Positions 34,168 to 42,843 of a DNA stretch of 58,031 nt are shown here, one piece after another. Source of the stretch: an uncultured Mycoplasmatota bacterium (GTDB taxonomy: Bacteria; Bacillota_I; Bacilli_A; RF39; UBA660). Location: positions 1-58,031 of the forward strand of contig CAOKET010000007.1 in NCBI GenBank assembly GCA_948467605.1, written 5' to 3'. The notes below the pieces were generated by a model. That model saw only the letters and a list, made by a program, of their open reading frames with translations. It had not been told where the DNA came from and did no database searches. The stretch's first letter is position 1. Each line of letters opens with the position of its first letter. Both the position numbers and the translations under genes were made by a program.

Positions 34168-36795
34168 ACACATGTTCATTAATTTTATTTGAGCGTGTGC
34201 TGCTGCTAAACGCGCAACTGGTACTCTATATGGTGAACAAGATACATATGTTAAACCTACTCTATTACAGAATTCTATACTATTTGTATCTCCTGCATGC
34301 TCACCACAAATTCCAAGTTCTATGTCTGGTCTTGCTTGTTTACCTTTTATAATTGCAAGTTCTATTAATTTTCCAACTCCATGTTGATCTATTTTTTCGA
34401 ATGGATCAAAGTCAAAAATATTCTTTTTATAATAATCATTTAGATATTTACTAGCATCATCTCTTGAAAAACCATAAGATAGCTGTGTTAAGTCATTTGT
34501 ACCAAATGAGAAAAATTCTGCTTCTTTAGCAATTTCATCCGCTAAAAGTGCTGCTCTTGGTATTTCAATCATTGTACCAATATGATACTTTAATTCTGTA
34601 TTGTATTCATTAATAATTTCATTAGCAGTTTTTACTACTATATCTTTTACATATTTTAATTCTTTTATATCACATATTAGGGGTATCATTATTTCTGGTT
34701 TTACTTCTATTCCTTCTTTTTTTACATTTAATGCTGCTTCTATTATTGCTTTTGTTTGCATTATTGCAATTTCTGGATATGTAATATCAAGTCTGCATCC
34801 TCTATGCCCCATCATAGGATTGAATTCTTTTAAAGATTCTACTCTGGTTTTTAAACTTTCAAATGATGTACCTAATTCCTTAGATAAATCTTCTATTTCT
34901 TTATCAGTATGTGGTAAGAATTCATGTAATGGTGGATCTAAGTATCTTACTGTTACTGGTAGTCCATTCATTTCTCTAAATAGGCCTTCAAAATCACTTC
35001 TTTGCATTAGTAATAATTTATCTAAAGCAATTTGTCTTTGTTCACTATTTTCAGATGCTATCATCTGACGCATTGCAAATATTCTATCTTCTTCAAAAAA
35101 CATGTGTTCTGTTCTACATAGACCAATTCCTTCTGCTCCAAAGGCTTTAGCCTGTTTTGCGTCTTTTGGTGTATCTGCATTAGTTCTTACCTCTAATGTT
35201 CTTATATTATCTGCCCAGTTCATTAGAGTTTCAAAATTTCCACTTATAGATGGATCTACAGTTTTAATTTTCTCACCATATACATTTCCAGTTGAACCAT
35301 CTAATGATATATAATCAAGTGAATTAAATACTTTGCCATTTTTTGTTTTAATAGTTTTATTTACTTCATCTACTTCTATATCACTGCAACCACAAATACA
35401 ACAAGTTCCCATTCCTCTTGCAACAACTGCTGCATGAGATGTCATACCACCTCTTACTGTAAGTACTCCATTTACAACATTCATTCCTTCAATATCTTCA
35501 GGTAAAGTTTCTAATCTAACTAAGATTAAATCTTTTTCGCCAGAATTGTGTAATTCAACTGCCTCTTCTGCAGTAAACACAAGTTTACCAGTAGCAGCAC
35601 CAGGAGATGCGGCAAGTCCCTTTGCAATAACATTACTATTTTTTAGGCTATCTATGTCAAAAGAAGGATGCAATAGTTGATCTAATTGTCTTGGCTCGAC
35701 TTTAAGTAATGCTTCTTCTTTTGAAATCATACCTTCTTTTTCTAAATCAACTGCAATTTTTATTGCTGCTTGAGCTGTTCTTTTACCATTTCTAGTTTGC
35801 AACATATAAAGTTTTCCATTTTCTATTGTAAACTCCATATCTTGCATATCCTTATAATGATTTTCTAGAATTTTTGAATATTTTAAAAACTCTTCATAAA
35901 CGCTTGGCATTATATCTTTTAAAGTATCAATTGATTGAGGTGTTCTTATTCCTGCAACAACATCTTCACCTTGAGCATTTATTAAATATTCTCCATATAA
36001 CCTATTTTCTCCAGTTGATGGATTTCTTGTAAATGCAACTCCAGTACCAGAGTTTTCTCCACTATTTCCATATACCATTTCTTGTACGTTTACAGCAGTT
36101 CCCCAAGAGGATGGTATATCGTTTAATCTTCTATATGTAATTGCTCTTTCATTCATCCAAGATCTAAATACTGCTTTTACTGCTTCAATTAATTGCACTT
36201 TTGGATCTTGCGGAAATTCTTCACCTGATATTTCTTTATAATTTGCTTTGAATTTTTCGGTTATTTCTATCATATCATTTTCAGTTAAATCTAGGTCATT
36301 AACAATATTTTTTTCTTCTTTTATTTTATCAAAATACTTTTCAAAAGAAGATTTTGGATATTCTTTAACTACATCTGCAAACATTTGTATAAATCTTCTA
36401 TACGAATCATATGCAAATCTTTTATTGGTTGTAATAGCAGATAATCCCTCAACTACTTTATCATTCATTCCTAAATTTAATACTGTATCCATCATGCCTG
36501 GCATAGACGCTCTAGCACCGCTTCTTACAGATACAAGTAATGGATTTGTTGGATCTCCCAACTTTTTACCAGTTTTATTTTCAAGTTCTGTTACTTTATC
36601 AAATATTTGAGATATTATTTCATCTGATATTTCATTATTATTATCATAATAATTATTACAAGCTTCTGTTGTTACAGTAAAGCCATTTGGAACAGGCAAT
36701 CCAATTTTAATCATTTCTGCTAGATTAGCGCCCTTTCCACCCAATAATTCTTTCATATCTTTATTGCCTTCATCAAAAGCATATACATATTTCAT
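34159..36795 (-). CDS. ppdK: Pyruvate phosphate dikinase
   Basis: Interconverts pyruvate + ATP + Pi and PEP + AMP + PPi; in anaerobes it often runs toward pyruvate and saves ATP. 878 residues with all three domains: ATP-grasp (GGKGANLAEM; SVRSGARASMPGMMDTVLNLG; NPSTGENRLYGEYL), the swivelling phosphohistidine domain (GGMTSHAAVVARGMG) and the PEP/pyruvate barrel (GLCRTEHMFF, MGHRGCRL, GTNDLTQ, catalytic Cys in GICGEHAGD). Preceded by two genes that derive from its ATP-grasp part. Confidence 0.98.
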   Translation of the reverse strand: MKYVYAFDEGNKDMKELLGGKGANLAEMIKIGLPVPNGFTVTTEACNNYYDNNNEISDEIISQIFDKVTELENKTGKKLGDPTNPLLVSVRSGARASMPGMMDTVLNLGMNDKVVEGLSAITTNKRFAYDSYRRFIQMFADVVKEYPKSSFEKYFDKIKEEKNIVNDLDLTENDMIEITEKFKANYKEISGEEFPQDPKVQLIEAVKAVFRSWMNERAITYRRLNDIPSSWGTAVNVQEMVYGNSGENSGTGVAFTRNPSTGENRLYGEYLINAQGEDVVAGIRTPQSIDTLKDIMPSVYEEFLKYSKILENHYKDMQDMEFTIENGKLYMLQTRNGKRTAQAAIKIAVDLEKEGMISKEEALLKVEPRQLDQLLHPSFDIDSLKNSNVIAKGLAASPGAATGKLVFTAEEAVELHNSGEKDLILVRLETLPEDIEGMNVVNGVLTVRGGMTSHAAVVARGMGTCCICGCSDIEVDEVNKTIKTKNGKVFNSLDYISLDGSTGNVYGEKIKTVDPSISGNFETLMNWADNIRTLEVRTNADTPKDAKQAKAFGAEGIGLCRTEHMFFEEDRIFAMRQMIASENSEQRQIALDKLLLMQRSDFEGLFREMNGLPVTVRYLDPPLHEFLPHTDKEIEDLSKELGTSFESLKTRVESLKEFNPMMGHRGCRLDITYPEIAIMQTKAIIEAALNVKKEGIEVKPEIMIPLICDIKELKYVKDIVVKTANEIINEYNTELKYHIGTMIEIPRAALLADEIAKEAEFFSFGTNDLTQLSYGFSRDDASKYLNDYYKKNIFDFDPFEKIDQHGVGKLIELAIIKGKQARPDIELGICGEHAGDTNSIEFCNRVGLTYVSCSPYRVPVARLAAAHAQIKLMNMCKE

Positions 36796-36835
36796 AATAT
36801 ATTCTCCTCTTTCTATTCTTATAAGTAATTATAAC

Positions 36836-36864
36836 ACAAAAAAACATATATTTTGTATATGTTT
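36836..36864 (-). terminator. Terminator of the 406-residue ppdK paralog
   Basis: AAACATATA / TATATGTTT (9 bp, 5-nt loop) with a T-run on the minus strand. A near copy lies at 38130-38155. Confidence 0.75.
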
Positions 36865-38083
36865 AGATTTGTTTACGTTTAATTTTACTTTTGTAAGTTT
36901 TTCTTTTTGACTTATATAATCCATCTAGAATACTAATTTGTTTAATAAATTCATATGTTCTTTGAAGTTTGACTAATATATGCTCCTTATTTGGTACATC
37001 TTCAAAGTTAAATAGAATACTTTCTATTTCCTTCATAGCCATTTGTTGTTGCTTCTTTAATTGTAATTCTTCATCTCTTATATCTTCTGCTAATTTCGTT
37101 GCCGCTTGTATAGTTTTATCACTTTCTTTTATTCTTTTGATGAATAATTTATCATTTGCTATTACAAATTCTATACGCAAAATATCTCTATAATATTTTT
37201 CAATATATTTTGAATAATTAAATAATTCTTCATACTTTTCCATTAATAAAATTTTAGCGTTAATTAATGAATTTTTATTGTAATAACCTTTTTCTTTACT
37301 GTAAAAATAAGAATCTATTTCATTAAAAATAAAACATAATTCATTTTTACCAGTAAAAGTATTCCGTGTTAATACTTCTCCTCGTATTGACTTTCCACCT
37401 AACATAGGTACTATTTCTTCTTGAATATTTATTGATAGTTTTCCGTTGATATTTTCTTTAAATTTAGGAATACAAAATATTGCTTTTATAATCTCCATTA
37501 GTTGTTGTTTTGGATTTTGTGGAAAATCACTATAAAAAGTATCCCTATATTTAGTTTTTGTTTGGTTTAGAAGGCCTTTTAGATATTGTATTCTATCATC
37601 TCTTCTAGGACGGTATTCTAGTCTTTCAGAATTTATATTATTATCAAATGAATTTGTTTCATAGTTCCCTTTTTTTATCTCAGTAAATCTAGAAATTTGT
37701 TTATTATATAAATCATATACAAACATCGTATCAATATTAGAATTAAATAATCTTTCTACTATTTCATCATTTAAACCTATAGTTATTATCTCATTTTGTT
37801 TTGTTTGATCTAAGTTTAATGATAATAGTAATGGATTATCTACTTTGCCAAAACATTTGCCTGTTTTATTTTCTAACTCAGTTATTTTTTCAAATACTTG
37901 AGATATTACTTCATCTATCACCTCACTATTATTTAAAGAATTTTTAACTGCTTCTGTTGTTATAGTAAATCCGTCTAATATTGGTAATCCATGACTATTC
38001 ATTTTTGATAGTTTATATCCAACTTCACCTAATAATTCTTTTTTATTTTTACTGTCTTCATCAAATGAATATACATATTTCAT
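36863..38083 (-). CDS. Degenerate PPDK N-domain paralog, 406 residues
   Basis: Clear paralog of the ATP-grasp half of the neighbouring ppdK (MKYVYSFDE..., GLPILDGFTITTEA, VFEKITELENKTGK, NPKQQLMEIIKAIF). It ends before the phosphohistidine and PEP domains. Key ATP-site residues are lost: GGKGANLAEM has become GEVGYKLSKM, and SVRSGARASMPGMMDTVLNLG is replaced by LSLNLDQTKQNEIITIGLN. The frame is intact over 406 codons with a good RBS (AAGGAG), so it is maintained or very recent. Probably a pseudoenzyme, perhaps a regulator of PPDK; function is inferred only. Confidence 0.88.
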   Translation of the reverse strand: MKYVYSFDEDSKNKKELLGEVGYKLSKMNSHGLPILDGFTITTEAVKNSLNNSEVIDEVISQVFEKITELENKTGKCFGKVDNPLLLSLNLDQTKQNEIITIGLNDEIVERLFNSNIDTMFVYDLYNKQISRFTEIKKGNYETNSFDNNINSERLEYRPRRDDRIQYLKGLLNQTKTKYRDTFYSDFPQNPKQQLMEIIKAIFCIPKFKENINGKLSINIQEEIVPMLGGKSIRGEVLTRNTFTGKNELCFIFNEIDSYFYSKEKGYYNKNSLINAKILLMEKYEELFNYSKYIEKYYRDILRIEFVIANDKLFIKRIKESDKTIQAATKLAEDIRDEELQLKKQQQMAMKEIESILFNFEDVPNKEHILVKLQRTYEFIKQISILDGLYKSKRKTYKSKIKRKQI

Positions 38084-38190
38084 AATTTTTTTTCTCCTTC
38101 TATTTTCTTACTAATTATAGCCTATAATACAAAAACATATATTTTTTGTATGTTTAATTTGTTTTGCGTTTTACTTTGATTTTTGATTTA
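38084..38190 (-). repeat. Duplicated intergenic/3'-end segment (copy of 36796-36900)
   Basis: The stretch before the 406-residue gene together with the 3' end of the 117-residue gene resembles the stretch before ppdK together with the 3' end of the 406-residue gene. Both hold TTCTCCT..TTCTATT, TAATTATA, a run of As, CATATATTTT, GTATGTTTA and the codons of a similar basic tail. This points to tandem duplication of the locus. Confidence 0.65.
38130..38155 (-). terminator. Terminator of the 117-residue gene
   Basis: AAACATA / TATGTTT with a 9-nt AT loop and a short T-run; near copy of the terminator at 36836-36864. Confidence 0.6.
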
Positions 38191-38507
38191 TTATCTAATT
38201 TACTATAGTCTAAATAATATGGTGTTTGAAATATTCCATCAATAACATCAATTTTTTCTTGATAGCATCTTATTGATCCTATTAATATATCATCACAAAA
38301 TATTTCATAATTTAATAATTTATTTCTAATTCCTTTTATTAACCTTTTTCGTGATTGCCTTGTTTTGCCACTTTCATCTTCAATTTCTAATTTTAATGAT
38401 TTCTCTTTAGGTTCTTCTTTTTTTGGTAATTGATACATATTTAATTTTCCGTTTTCTTCGATAAATTCTATAATATTTCCATTAAATTCATATACATATT
38501 TTTTCAT
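38154..38507 (-). CDS. Very short ppdK-derived protein, 117 residues
   Basis: Ends resemble the 406-residue paralog while the middle is missing: the start MKKYVYEFNGN matches MKYVYSFDED, IIEFIEENGKLNMYQ matches the ATP-grasp end of PPDK (MEFTIENGKLYMLQ), and IDVIDGIF ... KSKIKVKRKTN matches ISILDGLY ... YKSKIKRKQI. I read it as a further internally deleted copy that keeps an open frame and a good RBS (AGGAGAAAAAT). Basic C-terminus (several Lys/Arg). No catalytic residues remain. Function unknown. Confidence 0.75.
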   Translation of the reverse strand: MKKYVYEFNGNIIEFIEENGKLNMYQLPKKEEPKEKSLKLEIEDESGKTRQSRKRLIKGIRNKLLNYEIFCDDILIGSIRCYQEKIDVIDGIFQTPYYLDYSKLDNKSKIKVKRKTN

Positions 38508-38520
38508 ATTTTTCTCCTAT

Positions 38521-39417
38521 TTATTGGTCTTTCTTAGATCTAGGGTGGGAAGAAAGATATACACTCCTTAAATGTTCTTTAGAAAGATGTGTATATATAC
38601 TTGTTGTACTTAAATTTTTATGTCCTAATAGTTCTTTTACAGTAGTTAATTCTGCACCTTCATTTAATAGATGTGTTGCAAATGTATGTCTTAATGTATG
38701 TGGGGTTACATGAGATTTTATTCTTGATTTTGATGTTTGCAAATTTATTATATTTCTTATACTTCTAGTGGTTAGAACACCACCACGTGAATTTAAAAAC
38801 AAATAATCACTTGAACTATCAGATATAAATTTTTTCCTTCCTTCATTAATATATTTTTTTAACTTTTCTTCACCATATTCACCAAACATTACAATTCTGG
38901 TCTTTTTTCCTTTACCCAAAGTTTTTATTGTTTTACTACTAAAATTAATATCACTTAATTTAATATTAACTAATTCACTAACTCTAAGACCAGTATCATA
39001 TAATAATTCAACTATTAATTCATTTCTTTGATTAGTTGGATTATCATTTTCTTCTATATTTAATAATTCTTCTATTTCATTTGTATATAAATAGTTAGGG
39101 AGTTTTTTATCTTTCTTTAATGATGCAACACTACTAAATGGATTGCTTTCAATATATTTTTCTTCACACATATACTTGTATAATCCTCTTAGAGAACTCA
39201 GTATTCTATTTATAGTATTTTTTGAGTATTTATTATTATAAAGATAAAGCAAATAATCTTGTATTTCTTGATAAGATATATTTTTATAATTTATATTATT
39301 TTTTATTAAATATTCTTTATAATTTCTAATATCTTTTACATAATTATTTATAGTATTATCAGAATATTTTTTTTGAAATTTTAATACATCTATATATTCT
39401 TTTAGTATATTATTCAT
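38521..39417 (-). CDS. xerC: Tyrosine recombinase XerC-like
   Basis: 298-residue Xer recombinase: core-binding domain (residues 1-90), then the catalytic domain with R in TGLRVSELVN, K in GKGKKTRIV, HTLRHTFATH, GHKNLSTTSIYTH and the nucleophile Y. With the 6745-7674 gene it probably makes the XerCD pair that acts at dif. 1 nt separates it from the 257-residue gene, and 13 nt from the 117-residue gene, so these are likely one transcript. Confidence 0.88.
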   Translation of the reverse strand: MNNILKEYIDVLKFQKKYSDNTINNYVKDIRNYKEYLIKNNINYKNISYQEIQDYLLYLYNNKYSKNTINRILSSLRGLYKYMCEEKYIESNPFSSVASLKKDKKLPNYLYTNEIEELLNIEENDNPTNQRNELIVELLYDTGLRVSELVNIKLSDINFSSKTIKTLGKGKKTRIVMFGEYGEEKLKKYINEGRKKFISDSSSDYLFLNSRGGVLTTRSIRNIINLQTSKSRIKSHVTPHTLRHTFATHLLNEGAELTTVKELLGHKNLSTTSIYTHLSKEHLRSVYLSSHPRSKKDQ

Positions 39418-39418
39418 A

Positions 39419-40192
39419 TTATTTTCTTAAACTTTTAGTTTTTTCTAATAACTCGGGTAATAATATTCCATACTCATTATTATTTGCTAGTGCAATTAAT
39501 GAGTTAAATTCTGATAATTCATTTTCATGTAATTTCTTAATAATAAATAAAGATCTTTTTTTGTAATATGTTTGTTCTAAATTTTTCAAAAGTTTTTCTA
39601 ATAATTCATCTCTGCTTTTTATATTTCGTATTTTAAAGTTTAAATTATTGTAATATCTATATGTATCATCATCTAACCACATTCCATTTTGCTTTTTTTC
39701 ATCCAATTCTTGATATTGTAATGATTCATCAAATAAATTACCTTTCATTATATCAGACTGTATTCTTAATATATCATGTATTATATTTTTATTGTCGGGA
39801 TCTGTTTCTATTTTTTTATTATATAAACTTAATGTTTGATATAAATTCTCTTCTGATGATATTGTAATATATTTATCATCTAATTTGTATTGACTATATA
39901 GAACTGGTAATACTATGGTTTTTGATGAATGCTTAGTTGTAATAAAAAAGTTAAAACCATTATATTCATCATCAAGTAAATAACTAGGTGGTAACTCTTC
40001 AGATATTTTTGATAATAAATGTTTTACTTCTACATTTAAATTATTATTTGATATTAGGCATCTTAATAAATCAAATTTTGATATTTCACTTTTAGTAATG
40101 CCGTCTATCTCTTTTAAGTTTTTCTTTAGTATCTCAATACATTTTCCTTCATAAATTAAACAAAGGGAAGAATTTTGATAGTTTATACCCAT
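39419..40192 (-). CDS. Unknown protein, 257 residues
   Basis: Not recognised. Soluble, with no membrane segment, rich in Leu, Lys, Asn and Glu; mostly helical in its second half (DELLEKLLKNLEQTYYKKRSLFIIKKLHENELSEF). The start is ATG with AGGAGG close upstream (TAGGAGGTAAAAATATG). Sits between mutL (11-nt gap) and xerC (1-nt gap), so it belongs to a DNA-repair/recombination transcript. A link with mismatch repair or Xer recombination is only guilt by position. Confidence 0.8.
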   Translation of the reverse strand: MGINYQNSSLCLIYEGKCIEILKKNLKEIDGITKSEISKFDLLRCLISNNNLNVEVKHLLSKISEELPPSYLLDDEYNGFNFFITTKHSSKTIVLPVLYSQYKLDDKYITISSEENLYQTLSLYNKKIETDPDNKNIIHDILRIQSDIMKGNLFDESLQYQELDEKKQNGMWLDDDTYRYYNNLNFKIRNIKSRDELLEKLLKNLEQTYYKKRSLFIIKKLHENELSEFNSLIALANNNEYGILLPELLEKTKSLRK

Positions 40193-40203
40193 ATTTTTAC
40201 CTC

Positions 40204-41949
40204 CTAATTAGCGCGTTTAAACATTTTTTCTAGTTCATATATACTATAGTGTATTATTGTTGGTCTTCCGTGAGGACAAGAGTAAGCATTTTTACATCTT
40301 CTAAGTTCTTCTATTAAACTTTTAGCCTCATCTAAACTTATATATGTGTTACCTTTTATTGAAGCTTTACAAGCAAGAGTTGCTGCTAAGTGATCATTAA
40401 ATTTTTTTAGTTCGAAATTTTTTTCTTTTTTTACTACTAAATCTATTATCATTGGTATAGTTTGTTCTACATCCTTTAACCATGTTGGGTGTTCAGTTAC
40501 TTTTATTGTATTTATTCCAAATTCTTCAACTTTAAGACCTATATTATTTAATGTGTCTATATTTTCTTTAATTATTACAAATTCGTTGTTTGCTAGTTCA
40601 AGAGTTATTGGAATTAATAATCCTTGCCTTTCGTTTTCTCCGCTATTTAGTTTTTCTAAATATAACTCATAGTTAACTCTTTCTTTTGCAGCATGTTGAT
40701 CTATCATATACATACCTAATTCATTTTCGCATATTATATATGTACCATGTACTATTCCAACTGGATATAATGGAGGAACTTCTTTAGTTTTTTCAGGTAT
40801 TACATTTAGATCATCTAAGTCAAGTGTTGGTATATTAACACTTTCTTTTCTTTCAATTTTAGGCTCTGATACAAAGAATTTTTCATTTTCTATTATTGGA
40901 GTAAATTCTATATGTTTTAAGTTTTCTGTTGTTGTATCTTCTTTTACAACAGCATCAGGTATTAAATTTATTTTATAAAGTGCTGATTTAATAGTTTTAT
41001 TTATTAATTCTTTTAATGTATCTATTTTGGAAAATTTAATATCTGCTTTAGTTGGATGAATATTGATATCTATTAAAGAAGAATCTACTTCGATTTTTAA
41101 AACGACAATTGGATATTTATCATCTGGTTTAAATGTATGATAACTGTCATTAATACATTTATTTATTTCTTGATTTTTAACTACTCTATTATTTACTAAT
41201 GTTGTTATATGAGATCTTGTTGATCTAGTTATTTCTGGATATGTTATATAACCTGATATAGCATAATCATCATTCTCATTTTTTATCTCTATCATTTTTT
41301 TAGTGACATTAATTCCATATATATTATTAATTACTTTAAGAAGATTATTACTGCCATCTGTTTTGAATAATTCTTTTCCATCATTTATAAGAGTAAATCG
41401 TATATTTGGATAAGATAGGCTTATTTTATTTATATATTCACATATGTTGGCTAGTTCTGCATATAGTGAACTTAAATGTTTTAATCTAGCAGGTGTATTA
41501 TAGAAAATACTTTTTACTGAAATTGTTGTACCTTTTCTATAATCTCCAACTTCTTCCTTTAGGATTTCTCCACCTTTTATATTTATTGTAGTTGATATTT
41601 CACCATCACAAGTAGTCAGTATTACTTCTGATATTGATGCGATTGACGGAAGTGCTTCACCTCTAAAACCAAGTGTTTTAATATGATATAGTTCTTGGGA
41701 TTCAGTTAGTTTACTAGAAGCATGTGGTAAAAAACACTTTTTAGCATCTATCTTATCCATACCACACCCATTATCAGTTACCTTTATTTCTTTAAAACCT
41801 GATTCTTTAAGTTCTATTTTTATCTCATCACTTTTAGCATCTATACTGTTTTCTACTAATTCTTTTACAACAGATACTAAACTTTGGACTACCTCACCAG
41901 CTGCTATTTTATTTGCTAGTTCTGTATCCATTACTTTTATAATACTCAT
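40204..41949 (-). CDS. mutL: DNA mismatch repair protein MutL
   Basis: 581 residues. N-terminal GHKL ATPase (GEVVQSLVSVVKELVENSIDA; DNGCGMD; TLGFRGEALPSI; GTTISVKSIFYNTPARLKHL). The C-terminal domain carries the endonuclease motif DQHAxxExxxxE (DQHAAKERVNYE) and CPHGRPT, so this MutL is expected to nick DNA itself, as usual in species without MutH. RBS GAAGTGATT is weak. Confidence 0.97.
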   Translation of the reverse strand: MSIIKVMDTELANKIAAGEVVQSLVSVVKELVENSIDAKSDEIKIELKESGFKEIKVTDNGCGMDKIDAKKCFLPHASSKLTESQELYHIKTLGFRGEALPSIASISEVILTTCDGEISTTINIKGGEILKEEVGDYRKGTTISVKSIFYNTPARLKHLSSLYAELANICEYINKISLSYPNIRFTLINDGKELFKTDGSNNLLKVINNIYGINVTKKMIEIKNENDDYAISGYITYPEITRSTRSHITTLVNNRVVKNQEINKCINDSYHTFKPDDKYPIVVLKIEVDSSLIDINIHPTKADIKFSKIDTLKELINKTIKSALYKINLIPDAVVKEDTTTENLKHIEFTPIIENEKFFVSEPKIERKESVNIPTLDLDDLNVIPEKTKEVPPLYPVGIVHGTYIICENELGMYMIDQHAAKERVNYELYLEKLNSGENERQGLLIPITLELANNEFVIIKENIDTLNNIGLKVEEFGINTIKVTEHPTWLKDVEQTIPMIIDLVVKKEKNFELKKFNDHLAATLACKASIKGNTYISLDEAKSLIEELRRCKNAYSCPHGRPTIIHYSIYELEKMFKRAN

Positions 41950-41983
41950 ATAATCACTTCTCTTCTAATTTACTTTATCAATT

Positions 41984-42835
41984 TTAATTATCTTTGCCTA
42001 ATTTTAAAGATACAATTATACCTACTGCTAAGGTTACAATTGATAACATCATTATTGGTATTTCTACTGAATTAAATGAAGTTTGATAAAGGATTGCTAC
42101 TGGGGAAGCAATTATTAAACCTAGAATACTTGCAAAAACGTAAGATGGGCATTTTTTAAGTAAATATTCTATTAATTTTGCTATTGCTATTATTCCTATT
42201 ATAACCCCTATTCCAAATGGTAATAATATTCCAATAGAATTTAAGATACTATCCATATTAAATGATAATAATGCTTTAATAAATTCTTTTATTGTTCCAG
42301 TTATTGGTTGATAGTATCCAAGTAGAGTTAACATCATTGAACCACTTACCCCTGGAATTACCATTGTAGCGGCTGCTACTACACCTATTAGAAATAATTT
42401 AATTACTTCTGTAAAATTAAGTATAATTGATGTACTTGATGTATCCCCTGTTTTAGAACTTCCCATAAATATTACTATACTTGCAAATATTATAAATAAT
42501 ACGATATGTAAAATATCTATTTTCTTTGATTTCATACCATTATATATTATTGGTATTCCTCCTAATATAAGTCCAATGAATAAAAAATTTGTTGGTATTG
42601 GAAATTTTTCAAAAAGGAAAGTTATTACAAATGAAAATATTCCTATTCCTAAAATCATACCTATTCCATATGGAAGTAAAGTCTTTATACTATTTTTAAA
42701 ATCTTTAAACATGTTTGTTATAGAACCTATTATTTTACTATAAATTCCCATAGAAACTGCTAAGGTTCCTCCACTTACTCCTGGTATAATATTTGCAACT
42801 CCTATTATAATTCCTTTTAAAATTTCTTTTATCAT
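41984..42835 (-). CDS. DUF368 membrane protein (undecaprenyl-phosphate transporter family)
   Basis: 283 residues with eight or so membrane helices. Two GVSGGT/PGVSGS motifs (ANIIPGVSGGTLAVSMGIY near residue 17 and ATMVIPGVSGSMMLTLLGYY in the middle) are the family signature. Members (PopT) were shown to return undecaprenyl phosphate across the membrane in cell-wall recycling. RBS AGGAGG. Follows tex closely (8-nt gap). Confidence 0.9.
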   Translation of the reverse strand: MIKEILKGIIIGVANIIPGVSGGTLAVSMGIYSKIIGSITNMFKDFKNSIKTLLPYGIGMILGIGIFSFVITFLFEKFPIPTNFLFIGLILGGIPIIYNGMKSKKIDILHIVLFIIFASIVIFMGSSKTGDTSSTSIILNFTEVIKLFLIGVVAAATMVIPGVSGSMMLTLLGYYQPITGTIKEFIKALLSFNMDSILNSIGILLPFGIGVIIGIIAIAKLIEYLLKKCPSYVFASILGLIIASPVAILYQTSFNSVEIPIMMLSIVTLAVGIIVSLKLGKDN

Positions 42836-42843
42836 ATATCCTC

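Noticed and set aside
38521-39417. Integrase of a mobile element
   Set aside because: The gene is complete, has Xer-like length and core motifs, and sits among housekeeping genes, which fits XerC better.
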